NCBI GenBank assembly: GCA_037176705.1
Contig: CM073905.1
Span: 33,202,986 to 33,266,985 of the forward strand
DNA from: Molossus alvarezi
Taxonomy: Eukaryota; Chordata; Mammalia; Chiroptera; Molossidae
Direction: 5' to 3'
DNA length: 64,000 bases
Shown: positions 44,275-54,990 of the stretch, in pieces
Layout of the letters: every line of letters begins with the position of its first letter
How positions within the stretch are numbered: position 1 is the first letter of the stretch
The notes under the pieces: generated by a model
What the model saw: the letters and a program-made list of their open reading frames with translations, nothing else
The model's database searches: none
What the model was told of the DNA's origin: nothing
Position numbers and translations under genes: made by a program

Positions 44275-44745
44275 AGATGCCACCCAATCCCCCCTCTGCT
44301 GCCTGACCCCAGGAGGTCCCAGGGACTCTGAGAAGGCACTCAGATGATAGGGGGGATCTTGCTTGCAAACTTTTGGGGAAACTCCAACCAACACCACTTG
44401 AATGCAATTAGTAATGGGAGGTGGTGATCATCAGTTCATCACCTGTCATTAGCCATCCTGGAGAAATTTAAGTGGAACTGAAGTTCTCTTTTCACAAAAG
44501 TAATGGATGAGGCCCAGAAGAAACCCAAACAATATAAGTAACTATGCCCCTGACCAGCAGGTGGATATAAACCCCCTTCTCCCTTCTCCGAACAAACAAG
44601 AGTATGAAAGGAGGAAAATGGTAGCTTCGCAGTGAAGACAGTTGGCACACGCCACTTTGACCAAGGGATCCAGGTGACAGTGTGATGGGACAGGCACTTC
44701 ACCTCTGTGGTCTTCTTCCCAGCCACCCCTCACCCCGGTCTCCTC
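44275..44745. other. Unassigned stretch
   Basis: No exon or repeat recognised. Confidence 0.4.
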
Positions 44746-44749
44746 ATGA

Positions 44750-45118
44750 GGAAAACATCAGACAAACCCCAGTTCAGGGACATCCTACGAAACACCAGAC
44801 CAGTACACCTCCAGGTGGTCAAGGTCATAAACCAACAGGGAAACACAGAAACTCACGGGTGGAAAGCAACATGCTGAGTGAATGCAACGTGTGACCCCGG
44901 ATGAGACAAAGAAAGAAACACCACTGCGTAAAAGGTGGTGACCTCTGAAGTCTGGATGAAGTTTAGTTAATAATTACGTACCAAGTTGGTTTCTCCCACC
45001 ATACGAGATGATGTTAACATGCGGGGCAGGGTATATGGAAACTCCCTGAATTCTCTTTCCCACTGTTTTGCAAATCCAAAATTATCCCAGCATCTAAAGT
45101 TAGTGTTTCAACGGACTG
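44750..45118 (+). mobile_element. Old L1 3' UTR (L1M/L1ME)
   Basis: 'AACATCAGACAAACCCCAG', 'CAGGGACATCCTACGAAAC', 'GTCAAGGTCATAAACCAAC', 'GTTTAGTTAATAATTACG', 'GATGATGTTAACATGCGGGG' and 'AAATCCAAAATTATCCCAGC' match the long L1ME 3' UTR in order. Confidence 0.85.
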
Positions 45119-45590
45119 TAGCCGCTTATACTGTGGACAGAAGCAGGACTTGGAACCAGTGTCGCTGGGGGAGGGGTGGGGAGGGGAGTGTTGCAAAGGC
45201 AGGAAGGAATCATTGTATCCCCGTTGATTTCATGTTAGTTTCCTGCTGGCCCTTCCCCACATCCCATCCTGGCATCCCGTGGAGAGCTGAAGAGGGGGCA
45301 CAGTGGGAGTGGCTGCCCAAATACGGGCCATACAAGCGACACCGTCTGTAAGAGATTTTAAAACATAGTATTTAAAACATAATAATAAGACATGGCTCAG
45401 GCTGTCGGGGGACTCTCCTTCCCTGTCCACTGAGTTCACTAATAAACAGCTTTCTTGACCTTCGGTTTTCTCCAGGGTTTTTGGGGGGAGTCAATAGCTG
45501 TATTATAGAGACAGGTGTGAACCCCCAGCCCACACTATGGCTGAGCTCAGGCCTCAGAAAGCCCCAAGGTCACCCCAAAGTTACCCCAGT
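45119..45590. other. Unassigned stretch; possible polyadenylation signal
   Basis: An AATAAA lies at about 45441-45446 ('CACTAATAAACAGC'), followed by a T/C-rich segment. It could be the end of an old LTR or transcript, but no other support is visible. Confidence 0.3.
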
Positions 45591-45591
45591 C

Positions 45592-45664
45592 TCGCACGCG
45601 CACATGTACGCACGCACACATGTACGCACGCGCACACGCACACGCACAGACACCTCCACACAGA
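45592..45664. repeat. (CACACG)n alternating repeat
   Basis: CACGCGCACATGTACGCACG-type units, almost perfectly alternating purine/pyrimidine with several CpGs. A Z-DNA-prone sequence. Confidence 0.9.
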
Positions 45665-46185
45665 GGCCTGTCTGATCAGTTACGACTCCAGCACCTTGGA
45701 GACAAATTAGGTAAAACGTCCCGGAGCCCAGCTGAGGGTCTAGGTGAGGGCTCGGGGCCAGCGGAAGCTGTTCGGGACCCCCTTTCTCATGATGCAGTCG
45801 GGAGAGGCAGCCTCGGAGGGCTTGGTGCAGGCCCCCGGGAGGAGGGCTGAGTCTGACCTCCCTCCCTGGGCCCCCACCGTGGCCACGTTGTGTGTTAGTG
45901 GGCAGTCTACGAAGAGAGACAACCTGGCCTACGCCCCAAAGTCCCTGTGGGTTTAATGCAGGAACTGCTCCTGGTGGCAGGCTCGGAGCCTCGGCCCCAG
46001 GGGCTGGGCTAGGTCATCACCCCCTGAGGGTCAGAGTCCACAGCTCATCAGCTTCAGCATCCAACACTGGGCCCCAAGCCCTGGGTTTCACCCCGGGGTC
46101 CATCTAGCGCGGGTGTGAGGCTGCGCGGACTGGAGGACCAGAGCCTTCTGCAGTGTGTGCCCCCCAAGTCAGTGCTTCAAACCAT
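45665..46185. other. Unassigned stretch
   Basis: No exon or repeat recognised. Confidence 0.4.
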
Positions 46186-46189
46186 CAGT

Positions 46190-46385
46190 GTCACCAGGGA
46201 TTAAGAGCATGCACTCGAGAGCCAGTGTGCCAGGGTTCGAGTCCCAGATCCACCACATGCCAGCGGTGTGGCCTGGAACAATTACTGAGCCTCTCTGTGC
46301 CCCTGTGAAGATGGAATGAGCGATGTCCCTCCAGTTCTGAGGACAATCTCCGTGAGCCAGGCCCTCATCTGGTTAACCCCTGTTG
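46190..46385 (+). repeat. MIR SINE
   Basis: 'GGATTAAGAGCATGCACTCG', 'GGGTTCGAGTCCCAGATCC' and 'TGAGCCTCTCTGTGCCCC' give a near-complete MIR. Confidence 0.88.
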
Positions 46386-46699
46386 ACACCTCATTTTACA
46401 CTTTTTGACGCCTTCTATTTTTCAGAATATCCGTACCCTAGGGAAGGCCATTCAAATTCAAAGCCCTCCCACACTACCACCACCCACCTGTCCTGTTTCC
46501 CAAAATGAACAATGTGAAGAGCCCGAGCCCCTTATATTCTTCCAGGAAGGGGGAAATGCTGCTTAATAATATACCATCCCGTGACCGTGACCATTTATGA
46601 AGTCCGAGTTTTGGAAACAGGGACTCCCACAATGCCCTGAGCCGGACAACGCACCAGCATCGGTTTAGCCCTGACTCTTTCCGGCCCTGGGATCGGAGC

Positions 46700-46840
46700 A
46701 CTGGGATGCGTCATCTCATTTCATCCCCCCCTTACGCTCGATTCTCGTTTCATTTCACAGATGAAGAAACCGAGGGTCCTCGAGAAGGAGCCAGCTGTGC
46801 AAGGTCACCCAGCTACAAAGTGGGGGACGGGGGGACAGCC
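46700..46840 (-). repeat. MIR SINE
   Basis: Reverse MIR: 'CATTTCACAGATGAAGAAACC' and 'GTGCAAGGTCACCCAGCTAC'. Confidence 0.85.
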
Positions 46841-47925
46841 CATTGTTCAGGCGGCATTCTTGGATGTAGAATGACGAGCGAGAAGTATCCAGACTTCAGG
46901 TTTTCTGACTCAAACTTGCTTTAGGGGCCTGGCTCTGCCCTGGGTGAGGCCATGGTGGGAGTTTGAGGCTCCCGACCCCCTGACAGACGGCGGCTCACTG
47001 ACGACACGACTCCTAAGAGGGCACCTCGTGGTATTGTCATCGCCATGGGGCCGCAGGTCTGCCCTCAGCCTCCCTGAGATGGGGCTCGCGGGCAAGGAAT
47101 GTGTTACTTCGTGTTTCTCCTGGACTGTCCCCATGAGAGGCCAGCAAGGGTGCAATTTCAGGCCAAGTCCCGCGGGCTGGAGCGTGAATCTGGCCTCTGA
47201 CTTTGTCCTGACTCTAGGTAGGGAACCTGGGCCTCTGTGCACCCACCGATCAGTCACTGTCCAAGGGCCGCACCGGAGAGTGACATTCCAGATTGGCCAA
47301 TGAGGGCCGAGCAACCCCAGGGCCCCGTGGGCGAGCTCCCTGAGAGAGGTGTCGATTCGGTCACTAGGCACACAGATGCCTGGGCGTGGGGACACAGAAG
47401 GGAACAGGATCTCAGGGAACTGGCTGGAGAGCCACCCAGGAAGGATGCTCATGCCCCCTGTCCAGGGCCCCTCATCCTGCCCTCTGATCGTGGCGTTGAC
47501 TGCAACAGGCCCCAGGACCCCAGGACCCCAGGACCCCAGGGCTCTTCCCTCTCCTGGCCATGCCGTCCTGGCTCTGGGCCAGGTGCTTCCCTGGCGGACC
47601 TTGTCTCCTCCTGGTGAAACAGGGTCATCGGATCGGAATGCCATGATTTTATTCCCGTCCCTTCCCAACGGCGCAGGACACAGGTGCCTTAGCTGCAGAG
47701 CGAGGGAAGGACGGCAGCTGGCAGCTCTCAGCCCCCAAAGTCACGGCTCCCCGACATCCCCAGGCTCGGCGTCTCGGTGGATGGCTGGAGGGAGAGGGAA
47801 CCATTAGAAACTTCGGCTAGCAATCCGATCAAATCTACCAAAATTCCCAAAGGATGTGGTCCTAACCCACTTCTGGAACTGTGTCCGGAAGTGACAGTAG
47901 GTGCCCCGAGAACATGGACAAGGGT
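46841..47925. other. Unassigned stretch, longest chance frame in the window
   Basis: The 252-codon minus-strand frame (46910-47668) is the longest open frame here. It has no domain, runs through the 8-bp repeat, and faces open frames on the other strand. No exon called. Confidence 0.5.
47511..47541. repeat. 8-bp tandem repeat (CCCCAGGA)n
   Basis: Nearly four units of the same octamer seen at 16203-16232. Confidence 0.9.
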
Positions 47926-47965
47926 TTTGATTGTGGCACATTTTGTAACATCAAAAAAAACAAAC

Positions 47966-48170
47966 AGCCCAGCTGGTGTGGCTCAGTGGTTGAGCATTGA
48001 GGTCGCCAGTTCGATTCCTGGTCAGGGCACATGCCCAGGTTGTGGGCCTGATTCCCAGTGGGGGACATGCAGGAGGCGGCCAACTGATGTTCTCTCATCA
48101 ATGTTTCTCTCTCTCTCTCTCTCTTTCCTCTCCTCTCTCTCTAAAATCAATAAAGATAAAATATTTTAAA
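47966..48170 (+). mobile_element. Ves SINE, short type, copy 9
   Basis: Head AGCCCAGCTGGTGTGGCTCAG, B box CAGTTCGATTCCTGG and tail AAAATCAATAAAGAT. Both flanks are A/C-rich, so the TSD cannot be fixed. Its head lacks about 15 bp between A and B boxes compared with other copies. Confidence 0.92.
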
Positions 48171-48188
48171 AAACAAAAAACCTAGCAC

Positions 48189-48420
48189 GCCCTGGCCGGG
48201 TGGCTCAGTTCATTGGAGCATCATCCCAGACACCAAAAAAAAGGTGTGGGCACGTACCTGGGTTGCAGGTTCCATCCCCGGCCTGGGAGCATATGGGAGA
48301 CAACTGATCCATGTTTCTCTTTCATGCTGATGTTTCTCTCTCTCTCTTCCCTCTTCCTCTCTCTCTAAAATCAATTTTTTTTTTAAACCACATATCCTCA
48401 GATGAGGATAAAAGACAAAA
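48189..48420 (+). mobile_element. Ves SINE, long-tail type, copy 10 (diverged)
   Basis: Head GCCCTGGCCGGGTGGCTCAG, an A-run insertion replacing the B box region, a CT-rich body, and the tail ATCCTCAGATGAGGATAAAAG. Head-to-tail with copy 9. Confidence 0.88.
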
Positions 48421-48720
48421 CCGGCATGACTCCATGCCCATCAGTAAGGAGACAGCTGAGTTAGGATGATGCGTCCACCGTGGGGAATATTATGCTCCTC
48501 CTAAAAAGAACAAGGCACACCCATGAGTTCTAATGTGAAACTATGTCCAAGACAGATTGGTGAAATGCACATTTTTTTTTGCAAAATGGGGGAAATCCTC
48601 CACGTATGTTTATGGTCTGGATTAAGGAGAAGGTGGGTAAGTCACATGCCCAGCGGTGCCTGTTAGCGAGGTGACAGGATAGTCCACCCCTCTGAGTTTC
48701 TTACTTTTCCTTATCTTCAC

Positions 48721-49145
48721 GACCACTCCTCAGAGTTACAAAGGTAAGGATTAAAACCAACACCTCTAAGAGCCGCTGGTCGAAGGCGGAGAGTGGGCGG
48801 GGCAGCACTGGCCTCCCCTTTGCCCCTCTGCCCCCAGTCTGTTCTCCCAGGCCAGCTCGCAGACTGCGGAGCCCCCCCCGCCCCCCGCCCACTCCCTGCC
48901 ACCCCTGGCCCTCCCGGCAGCCCTCCTGGGCTGTCTCACGTTGACAGGGTCCATGCTGCCCAGCCCACCAGCTCTCAGCAGGCCTGCTGCCCCGGCCCTG
49001 ACCCCAGCTCCCCGAGAGGTTGAAAGGCCACTGTGAGATAACCCAGCTCCACGCCCCCACCCCGCAGAAGGTCAGTTAAAAAGCATCGATGTGGAGGAAC
49101 CCCCTTAGCTGCCTCTCCAGGGTCTCTTTAGAGCCTTCTGCGAAA
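48721..49145. other. Unassigned GC-rich stretch
   Basis: 48860-48895 is very C-rich (GCCCCCCCCGCCCCCCGCCC). No exon recognised. Confidence 0.4.
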
Positions 49146-49149
49146 ACAG

Positions 49150-49365
49150 CCCCAAGGTACTGAGCGCTTACTATGTGCCAGGCTCTGTGCTAGGCCCTGC
49201 AATGCTTTGCTGGGTCTCAGCCTCCCAGCGGAGCTCACAGTTAAGAGCATGGACTCTGAAGCAAGGCACCTGATACCTCTGGGCCTCAGTTTGCTCATCT
49301 GTGAAATGGGAATGAAAATAGTACCTTCCTTCCTTATAGGGCTGTTGAGAGGATTAAATGGTTAC
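49150..49365. repeat. Two MIR fragments, opposite orientation
   Basis: 49150-49230 is reverse MIR ('TACTGAGCGCTTACTATGTGCCAGGC', in parts). 49235-49365 is forward MIR ('AAGAGCATGGACTCTGAAGC', 'CTGGGCCTCAGTTTGCTCATCTG', in parts; 'GAGAGGATTAAATGG'). Confidence 0.85.
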
Positions 49366-49395
49366 ATATGTGTGTGTTTGTGTTCATATTATCTC

Positions 49396-49460
49396 TTATC
49401 TACATATCCTTTTATCTACATATCCTTTTATCTATATCCTCCTATCTACATATTCTTTTC
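49396..49460. repeat. 16-bp AT-rich tandem repeat
   Basis: TTATCTACATATCCTT occurs at 49396 and 49412 exactly, with two further degenerate units. Confidence 0.85.
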
Positions 49461-49519
49461 TATAAATGCTCTCTTATCTGTGTGCATAAATATTAGCTAC
49501 ACATATGGAGGCAGGTAGG

Positions 49520-50250
49520 AGATGATAGAGACCTAGGTTAGAACAGCCAGTATTTACCAAGCACTCTTGTAATTTGTCCTGAGAACAGCAGATAAGAGCC
49601 TGGGTGTTGAACTGGACCTGGTTTCCAGTCCCGTTTCTGTGGACAATAATGGTCTCTCAAGATGATTGACAGGGGGAGGCCAGAAAAGTGTCCCTGTTGC
49701 TGCCCCTTGAGAGTTGGTGTCAGATAGACATGGCCCTGGAAATGAGGGGCCACTTGGATAAGTTTCTCCAACTAGAGAAGACAACCGGTGCTGGGCCGTT
49801 GGAGGGGCTCCTGGTGCAGGGCTGGTACTTGGTCCTTTGAGGGGTGGGTGAGGCCCGGGCTGGTTTCGTGCAGGGCATTCTGGGTGGTCCATGCACAGCT
49901 GCTCTTGGGTTGTGTAATGTGGTGGCCCCAACAGGACCTGCGCAGCCAGTGATGCTGGGAAGTGTACTGTGGAAGGGGGAGGGGGCACAGTCCCCTCTGA
50001 CCTCCTGGCAGAGGTTTGGCCTAACTCATCTACAAGAGTTTTCTGTATGGAGACATGAGCACACCAGGACCTTAGAATTCTAAAAGCAACAAAATTATCT
50101 ATTCGTGGCTAAAAACTTACAATTCAATCAAATGAACCTCTTGGCTAGGTACATGATGGGTGCTCTCTCGTGCCGTGCTCCCTCTGACCCCTGGAGCTGG
50201 GGACGGTTCTAGTCCCATCTTCCAGGGCAAGAGCCACAGAACTGATAACA
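49520..50250. other. Unassigned stretch with ZNF143-like motifs
   Basis: 'GATGCTGGGAAGTGTACTG' (about 49952-49970) and 'GGCATTCTGGGTGGTCC' (about 49876-49892) resemble the vertebrate promoter motif recognised by ZNF143 (GCATGCTGGGANTTGTAGT). No exon is seen next to them. Confidence 0.35.
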
Positions 50251-50254
50251 CGCG

Positions 50255-50465
50255 AAGCTCACTGAGCGCCCGCCAGCCACCGTGCTAAGTGACCACTTTT
50301 CTTGCAAGGTTGCCAAGACGATTCGAGGATGTGGGTAAAAGGGCTGCTCTCCCCATTTCTCAGACGGGAACACTGAGGTGCAGAGAGGCCGGACCACTCG
50401 TCCAAAGCCTCGGAGTGAGTAGCAGAGCTGGGATGCCAACCAGAGGCTTCTAGGGCTCCCAATGC
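50255..50465 (-). repeat. MIR SINE
   Basis: Reverse MIR: 'CCCCATTTCTCAGACGGGAAC', 'CTGAGGTGCAGAGAGGCC' and 'GTGAGTAGCAGAGCTGGGATG'. Confidence 0.88.
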
Positions 50466-50664
50466 CTTCTCCTCTGGCTAAGGGTCGCTTTTGCTTGAAG
50501 AGCGCGGAGGACCCCTTGTGGCGAAGCTTCGCCTCGCAGAAGGGGCCAGGGTTGGCTTGCGGGAAGGGGTGGAGACGTTGGCAGGAGGGATTCTCCTTCC
50601 TGCTGCGGAGAGAGGAAGGGAGACTCCCATGAAGGCAACTGAATTATTTCATCTCAGCGTTGGT

Positions 50665-51010
50665 GAGAAGGCGGAAAGTGAAAAGCAACCCAAATGTGCA
50701 ACGAGAGATCGGTGCACTAGATTCATTTATATAATGCAACGCAAGAGGCCAGCGAAGCTGGTGTCACAGAACAGTGAGTAATTTGAAAAGAAAATATTCA
50801 AAAGCTTTGCGGAAAGGCCGGCTGGAAGCAATCATGTACAACTGCTCCGTCTTTCAAAAACAGAATCTGTGTTTGACATCCTCTTGGTCATAGAGTGAAT
50901 CAATGGTGCCTGTGAGTACCTGGATGGCAAGGTTAGTGATAGGCCATTCTTAAAATAGTCTTTCTTCTTTTTGGTATTCTCCAAATTTGATAAACCTAAC
51001 TGTTTTCATG
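50665..51010 (+). mobile_element. Old L1 (L1ME-like) 3' part
   Basis: 'GCAACCCAAATGTGCAACG', 'TTTATATAATGCAACGC', a degenerate middle and 'TTGGTATTCTCCAAATTTGATAAACC' match an L1 ORF2 end plus 3' UTR. Confidence 0.6.
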
Positions 51011-51045
51011 TTTTCCTCTGGGTTGCCCTCTGAAAAGGATTAGAA

Positions 51046-51084
51046 ATTCTTTTATTTATTTATGTGTTTTATTTATTTTTGTTA
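51046..51084. repeat. (TTTA)n-rich run
   Basis: Imperfect TTTA tetranucleotide run. Confidence 0.8.
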
Positions 51085-51109
51085 GGATTAAAAAATGCTG
51101 CTGATCACA

Positions 51110-51200
51110 CTATGAGATAAGTCTTCCCACTTTGGGGCCTCGGTCTACCCAGCTAGAAATGAGATTGGGCTACATGACCCCATCATATTCCATCGCTAGA
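51110..51200 (+). repeat. MIR-like fragment
   Basis: 'TTTGGGGCCTCGGTCTACCC' followed by 'GAAATGAGATTGGGCTACATG' resembles the MIR core and tail; diverged. Confidence 0.45.
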
Positions 51201-51885
51201 CACACCAAACATGTTTGGAGTGTTCTCGAAGTTGGGACGCACCCAAAGAGCTCTTCTAGGGGGGGTGGAGGGTTGTGTCGTCCACAGTTCATTTTAGCCC
51301 TTCTCCCCTGGGGAAAGCGGGATAGTGGCTGATTCTACCCATTTGACAGAAGGGCAAGTCGCTGGCAACAACCTGCATCCTGAGTCCACCCCTGAATCCT
51401 TCCACGAGGTGGAGGGGACTGGCAGAAAGTGACCTGTGTGTGGCTCAGTGAGGACCAGTCCTTCCCGGAAGCCCTTCCTTGCAGATGGGGGGTGTGGGTC
51501 TGGAGAATGGGGTCAGGGTGGAGTCTGGAGAAGGGGTGGGATGTTCGAAAGCACCTATGAGAAACACTCACGTGCACTTTAGAAAGTCCCCACGCAAAGG
51601 TGTCACACCCACTCCTGACACCTGGCAGGTGCCCTGCAGGCATTTACCGAAATCCAGCCTCAGGCTCCGGGCCAGTCCATCCCTCCAGCCAGCAAGCCCC
51701 GCCCACTCTGGGGTCTTGCTCCCTCCTTCGGCTATCTTCCTCCCTCCTGGAGGAGCAGCCTCCCCAGACCAGCAGGTAGGCTTTGGGCTGCCCTAGCCTG
51801 CCGCCTCTTTCTGCAGAGCATGTAAAAACCCACTGATACTTCGTAGGACACGTGGGAGCTGTGGTGAGGACTGTGTGTGCGTGTT
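51201..51885. other. Unassigned stretch
   Basis: No exon or repeat recognised. Confidence 0.4.
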
Positions 51886-51889
51886 AAAG

Positions 51890-52075
51890 GCCTGGCCCTG
51901 ACCCTGGCTCTGCCGCTTGATATTCGTGAGACCTCGGACACGCCCCACTCCTCATGGCACCTGGGAAGAAGCTGAGGCTCAGAGAGGGGCAGCAGTTCAC
52001 CCAGAGCCACACAGGTGCTCAGGGGCAGAGCAGAGCTTAGAACCCAGGTCTGCCTGGGTTCAAAGCCCCCTTTCC
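51890..52075. repeat. MIR fragments (forward then reverse)
   Basis: 51890-51950 ('CCCTGGCTCTGCCGCTTG') is forward. 51955-52075 ('GCTGAGGCTCAGAGAGGGG', 'CCCAGAGCCACACAGG') is reverse. Confidence 0.8.
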
Positions 52076-52404
52076 TCCCACTCCGCCACCTCAGCTCTGC
52101 ACCCTAACCCTGGGCCACGCCTTAAATGTAAAAAGAGAGCATTCCGCATCAAGGGGTCCACAGTCCCAGGCCCCAGCCCAGCCCTCGGGCCCCAAATCCA
52201 GTTGCTAACAAGATCCTAGGGGTTCCTGTGCACTAGTCTAGACACCCCACGAACTGCAGGTGTAAGCCTTCATACCTCCCACCCCACTGACATTTACTAC
52301 AAACTGGTGGTCTCTTGACTCCTCAGGGAGGTTCGGGGGTGCTATGAGGTATCCCCAAATTAAACTAGATGTTATTAATAGGGCCGGGCTCTCGCCTTAC
52401 GAAA

Positions 52405-52610
52405 CTAGTGTTTACTGAGCACTTGCTACATACAAGGCGCTGCGCTCAGGTCTCTAGGCGACACATCAGACTCCCCAGCCCTCTGAAGAGGTGGCATTCC
52501 CGTCCCCACTTCCTGGGAAGGAAACGGAGGCACAGTTAGTTTCGTAGCGGGTCCAAAAGCCACAGAGGAGTGGGCGAAGGCCGGACTGGAGCTCACACCC
52601 GGTCTGGCGA
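52405..52610 (-). repeat. MIR SINE
   Basis: Reverse MIR: 'GTTTACTGAGCACTTGCTACATACAAGGCGC' (in parts), 'GGAAACGGAGGCACAG' and 'GTCCAAAAGCCACAG'. Confidence 0.87.
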
Positions 52611-52679
52611 CCGCAATCCTAGGGCTGCTGAGTCCCCTCCTGAGAACACCCGGGTGTTCGGAGCTGCCAGGCTGTGGTT

Positions 52680-52830
52680 GTGGTTCCCAAAGTGTGATCC
52701 CTGGGCTGGCGGCAGTCGCGGCAGCACCTTGGAACTTGCTAGAAGTGCAACGTCTTAGGCCCCCATCCTAGACCCGCTGGATGGGAAACTCGGGGGGTGG
52801 AGGAGCTGGGATTGAAACCCCGAGGCCCCT
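52680..52830 (+). mobile_element. MER3-like hAT fossil
   Basis: 'GTTCCCAAAGTGTGATCCC', 'GCACCTTGGAACTTGCTAG', 'CCCATCCTAGACCCGCTGG' and 'GAAACTCGGGGGGTGG' follow the element in order. Family name tentative. Confidence 0.65.
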
Positions 52831-52904
52831 CCCACAACTTCCAAAATTCTGGTCCTCTCTCCCTGGTGCCTGGAATGAGCTCAATCACGTGTCTCTTCTA
52901 GGAG

Positions 52905-53062
52905 AGAAGTTCCTAACCTGGGCCTGTGAACCCCAAGGGGTTCCCTGGACCCCCCGACACTGGATGCGAGGGTTTGTGTGCACAGCCCAAGGAATGCTGG
53001 TCTGCAAAGAGGCTCCTTTTACTGGAGACCCAAAGGGACCTGAGACTCCCTCCTGCCCCCCC
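52905..53062. mobile_element. hAT-type fossil, family unassigned
   Basis: 'GTGAACCCCAAGGGGTTCC', 'GGGTTTGTGTGCACAG' and 'CCCAAAGGGACCTGAGACTC' resemble a common short DNA-transposon remnant. A C11 run (53056-53066) abuts its end. Confidence 0.5.
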
Positions 53063-53095
53063 CCCCAAAATGTGTTCAGCGTCACCACGCTTCCC

Positions 53096-53225
53096 AGCTT
53101 TGGAGCTGTGGACATTTGGGGCTGGATGATCCTCTGGCAGGGGTGGGGGCTACCTGAGCACTGGAGGGGGTCTGGCAGCCTCCCTGGCCTCTACCCACTG
53201 GATGACAGTCCTATTTGTCCTGGCG
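53096..53225 (-). mobile_element. MER20 (hAT-Charlie) fossil
   Basis: Reverse MER20: 'TGTGGACATTTGGGGCTGGATG', then 'CAGCCTCCCTGGCCTCTACCC' and 'ACTGGATGACAG'. Confidence 0.8.
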
Positions 53226-54300
53226 CGGGCAGGCTGCATTTCTTTCTGGAAACTCCAGGGGGCGTCTGCTGTCTTGCCTTTTCTTGTTCAGAGGTCACCC
53301 ACATTCCTCAGCCCGTGGCCCCTTCCCCCGTCTTCAAAGCCAACAACACAGCTCTTGTCTGACTTTTGGCCCAGGGTTTCGTGTGCTCTGACCTTGTCCC
53401 CGTTTAGGAACTGCTGGGATTCCGCTTGCCCACCCACATAATCCAGGTCAATCTCTCCGTTTTGAAGTAAACCGATTAGCGACCTTAATTCCGTCTGCGA
53501 CCTTCGTTCCCCTTTGACACATGACGAACATGTTCACAGGTGTGCGGGGATTCGATGGGCACTTCGGGGAGGGGCTCTGCTCTGCCTTCCGCACTATTCG
53601 CTCCCACCTCCCGAGTTGTGACAACCAACTATGCCTGTAGACAGTGTCCCCGGGGACATTGATTTGGAGGCTTCTCGAGCATCTTCAGGCCCTGCTCCCG
53701 ATATTTGTGCTCTCTGGTGAGTTCATTAGAATTCAGAGTCGGGGGGACAGCGTGAGGCCAGTACAGAGGATCAGGCCCTGGACCCTTCACACCCGCCCGC
53801 CCCTCCCCCCGGGAGATCAGTGACACTGATGACTGCGTAGTCTGCCCAAGCCGAGCCCCCGACTGTCATCTGGACCAAGGAGAAAGGACTAATTGCATCC
53901 AGGGCTGCAGGGAAACAGAAGGCAGAGGGGTGTGGGAAAGGACCCACGGCGACTGCAGAACAGTAACACTCAACTGTCAGACGCTGTGGGCGACGGTCTG
54001 CAGGAGGAAGACGGTATCCGCGTCTCATCTTGGGTTCCCCCAAATCAGAGCCCAAGGCACAGGTTATTTTGGAAGGTGGTCTGAGGTCCTTGGAGCAGGG
54101 GGACGGCATGGTGAGGGACCAGACGGGTGAAATGCAAATGAGGGAAAGGCAACTCAGAGGGGTGCTGCTGAGCTAAGTGCCACCAGGCTTCCTGGCTCAG
54201 TGCTACCTGGGCGCGCTCTCAGGAGCCACACGGAATGCCCTTCAAATACTCCCACCCAAGACGTGGGAGAGGGTACGGGGAGCTCTAATCCCTCAGCCCC
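53226..54300. other. Unassigned stretch
   Basis: No exon or repeat recognised. Frames under 115 codons. Confidence 0.4.
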
Positions 54301-54309
54301 TGATCTCGT

Positions 54310-54425
54310 GAGTCAAGGGCTGTCCCAGAGAATGTGAACCCCTGGACTCTTCCAGGTGTATGTAGGTGTCCAAGGACCTCCCCCCCCAAAGAGCCTAATG
54401 TGCACCCAAGTTTGAGAACCATGGG
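54310..54425 (-). mobile_element. hAT-type fossil (weak)
   Basis: The end 'CTAATGTGCACCCAAGTTTGAGAACC' (in parts) resembles the terminal part of a MER3-like element; the rest is diverged. Confidence 0.4.
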
Positions 54426-54603
54426 ATCCTAAGAACCTTGGTGCCCACATACAACGCTCTTGGAAGCCACCAGGCACGTGTCTCTGTTTACCTACAGCAC
54501 AGAGGATCATTCTAACAGGGACTGGGGGTATTCAGGGGGACAGCCTGACCATGGCACGTGCTGGAGGGCTCAGAGTGGACGTCTCTTTAAAATTCAACCA
54601 ATG

Positions 54604-54844
54604 CGCCCTGGCCGGTTTGGCTCAGCAGTTAGAGTGTCGGCCTACAGTCTGGAGAGACCCGGGTTCGGTTCCCGCTAAGGGTATGTACCTCAGTTGCAGT
54701 TTGTCCCCGGCCCTGGTTGGGTCGTGCGGGTGGCAGCCACTCGATGTGTCCCTTTCACATCGATGTTTCTCTCTCCTTCCCACTCTATCTGAACAAAATG
54801 TGGAAAAATGTCCTTGGGTGAGGATTAAAAAAATAAAATATAAT
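54604..54844 (+). mobile_element. Ves SINE, long-tail type, copy 11
   Basis: Head GCCCTGGCCGGTTTGGCTCAG, B box GGTTCGGTTCCCGC and tail GTCCTTGGGTGAGGATTAAA. A 15-bp TSD with two mismatches: AAAATTCAACCAATG (54589-54603) and AAAATTCAACTGATG (54845-54859). A 104-codon frame across it is SINE translation. Confidence 0.94.
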
Positions 54845-54990
54845 AAAATTCAACTGATGGAATAGAAGAGGCATTTCTTTGCAGAGAACGAATATGCCCT
54901 CAGGACAACGAACAACTCACCCATCCTAACCTTAGGCAAAAGGGTCCCTGTGGCTTCCAATACAATTTCCAGGGTCAATGTCAATACCTC

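Larger units (their letters stand above)
47930..48720 (+). mobile_element. Old L1 split by two Ves SINEs
   Basis: L1ME-like sequence: 'GGCACATTTTGTAACATC' and A-run (47935-47965), resuming at 48421 with 'GCCCATCAGTAAGG', 'GGGGAATATTATGCTCC' and 'GAAATGCACATTTTTTTTTG'. The two SINEs sit in its A-rich segment. Confidence 0.6.

Noticed and set aside
46910..47668. 252-codon minus-strand open frame, the longest in the window
   Set aside because: No domain, signal or conserved motif. It crosses an 8-bp tandem repeat and faces open frames on the other strand. GC-rich sequence explains its length.
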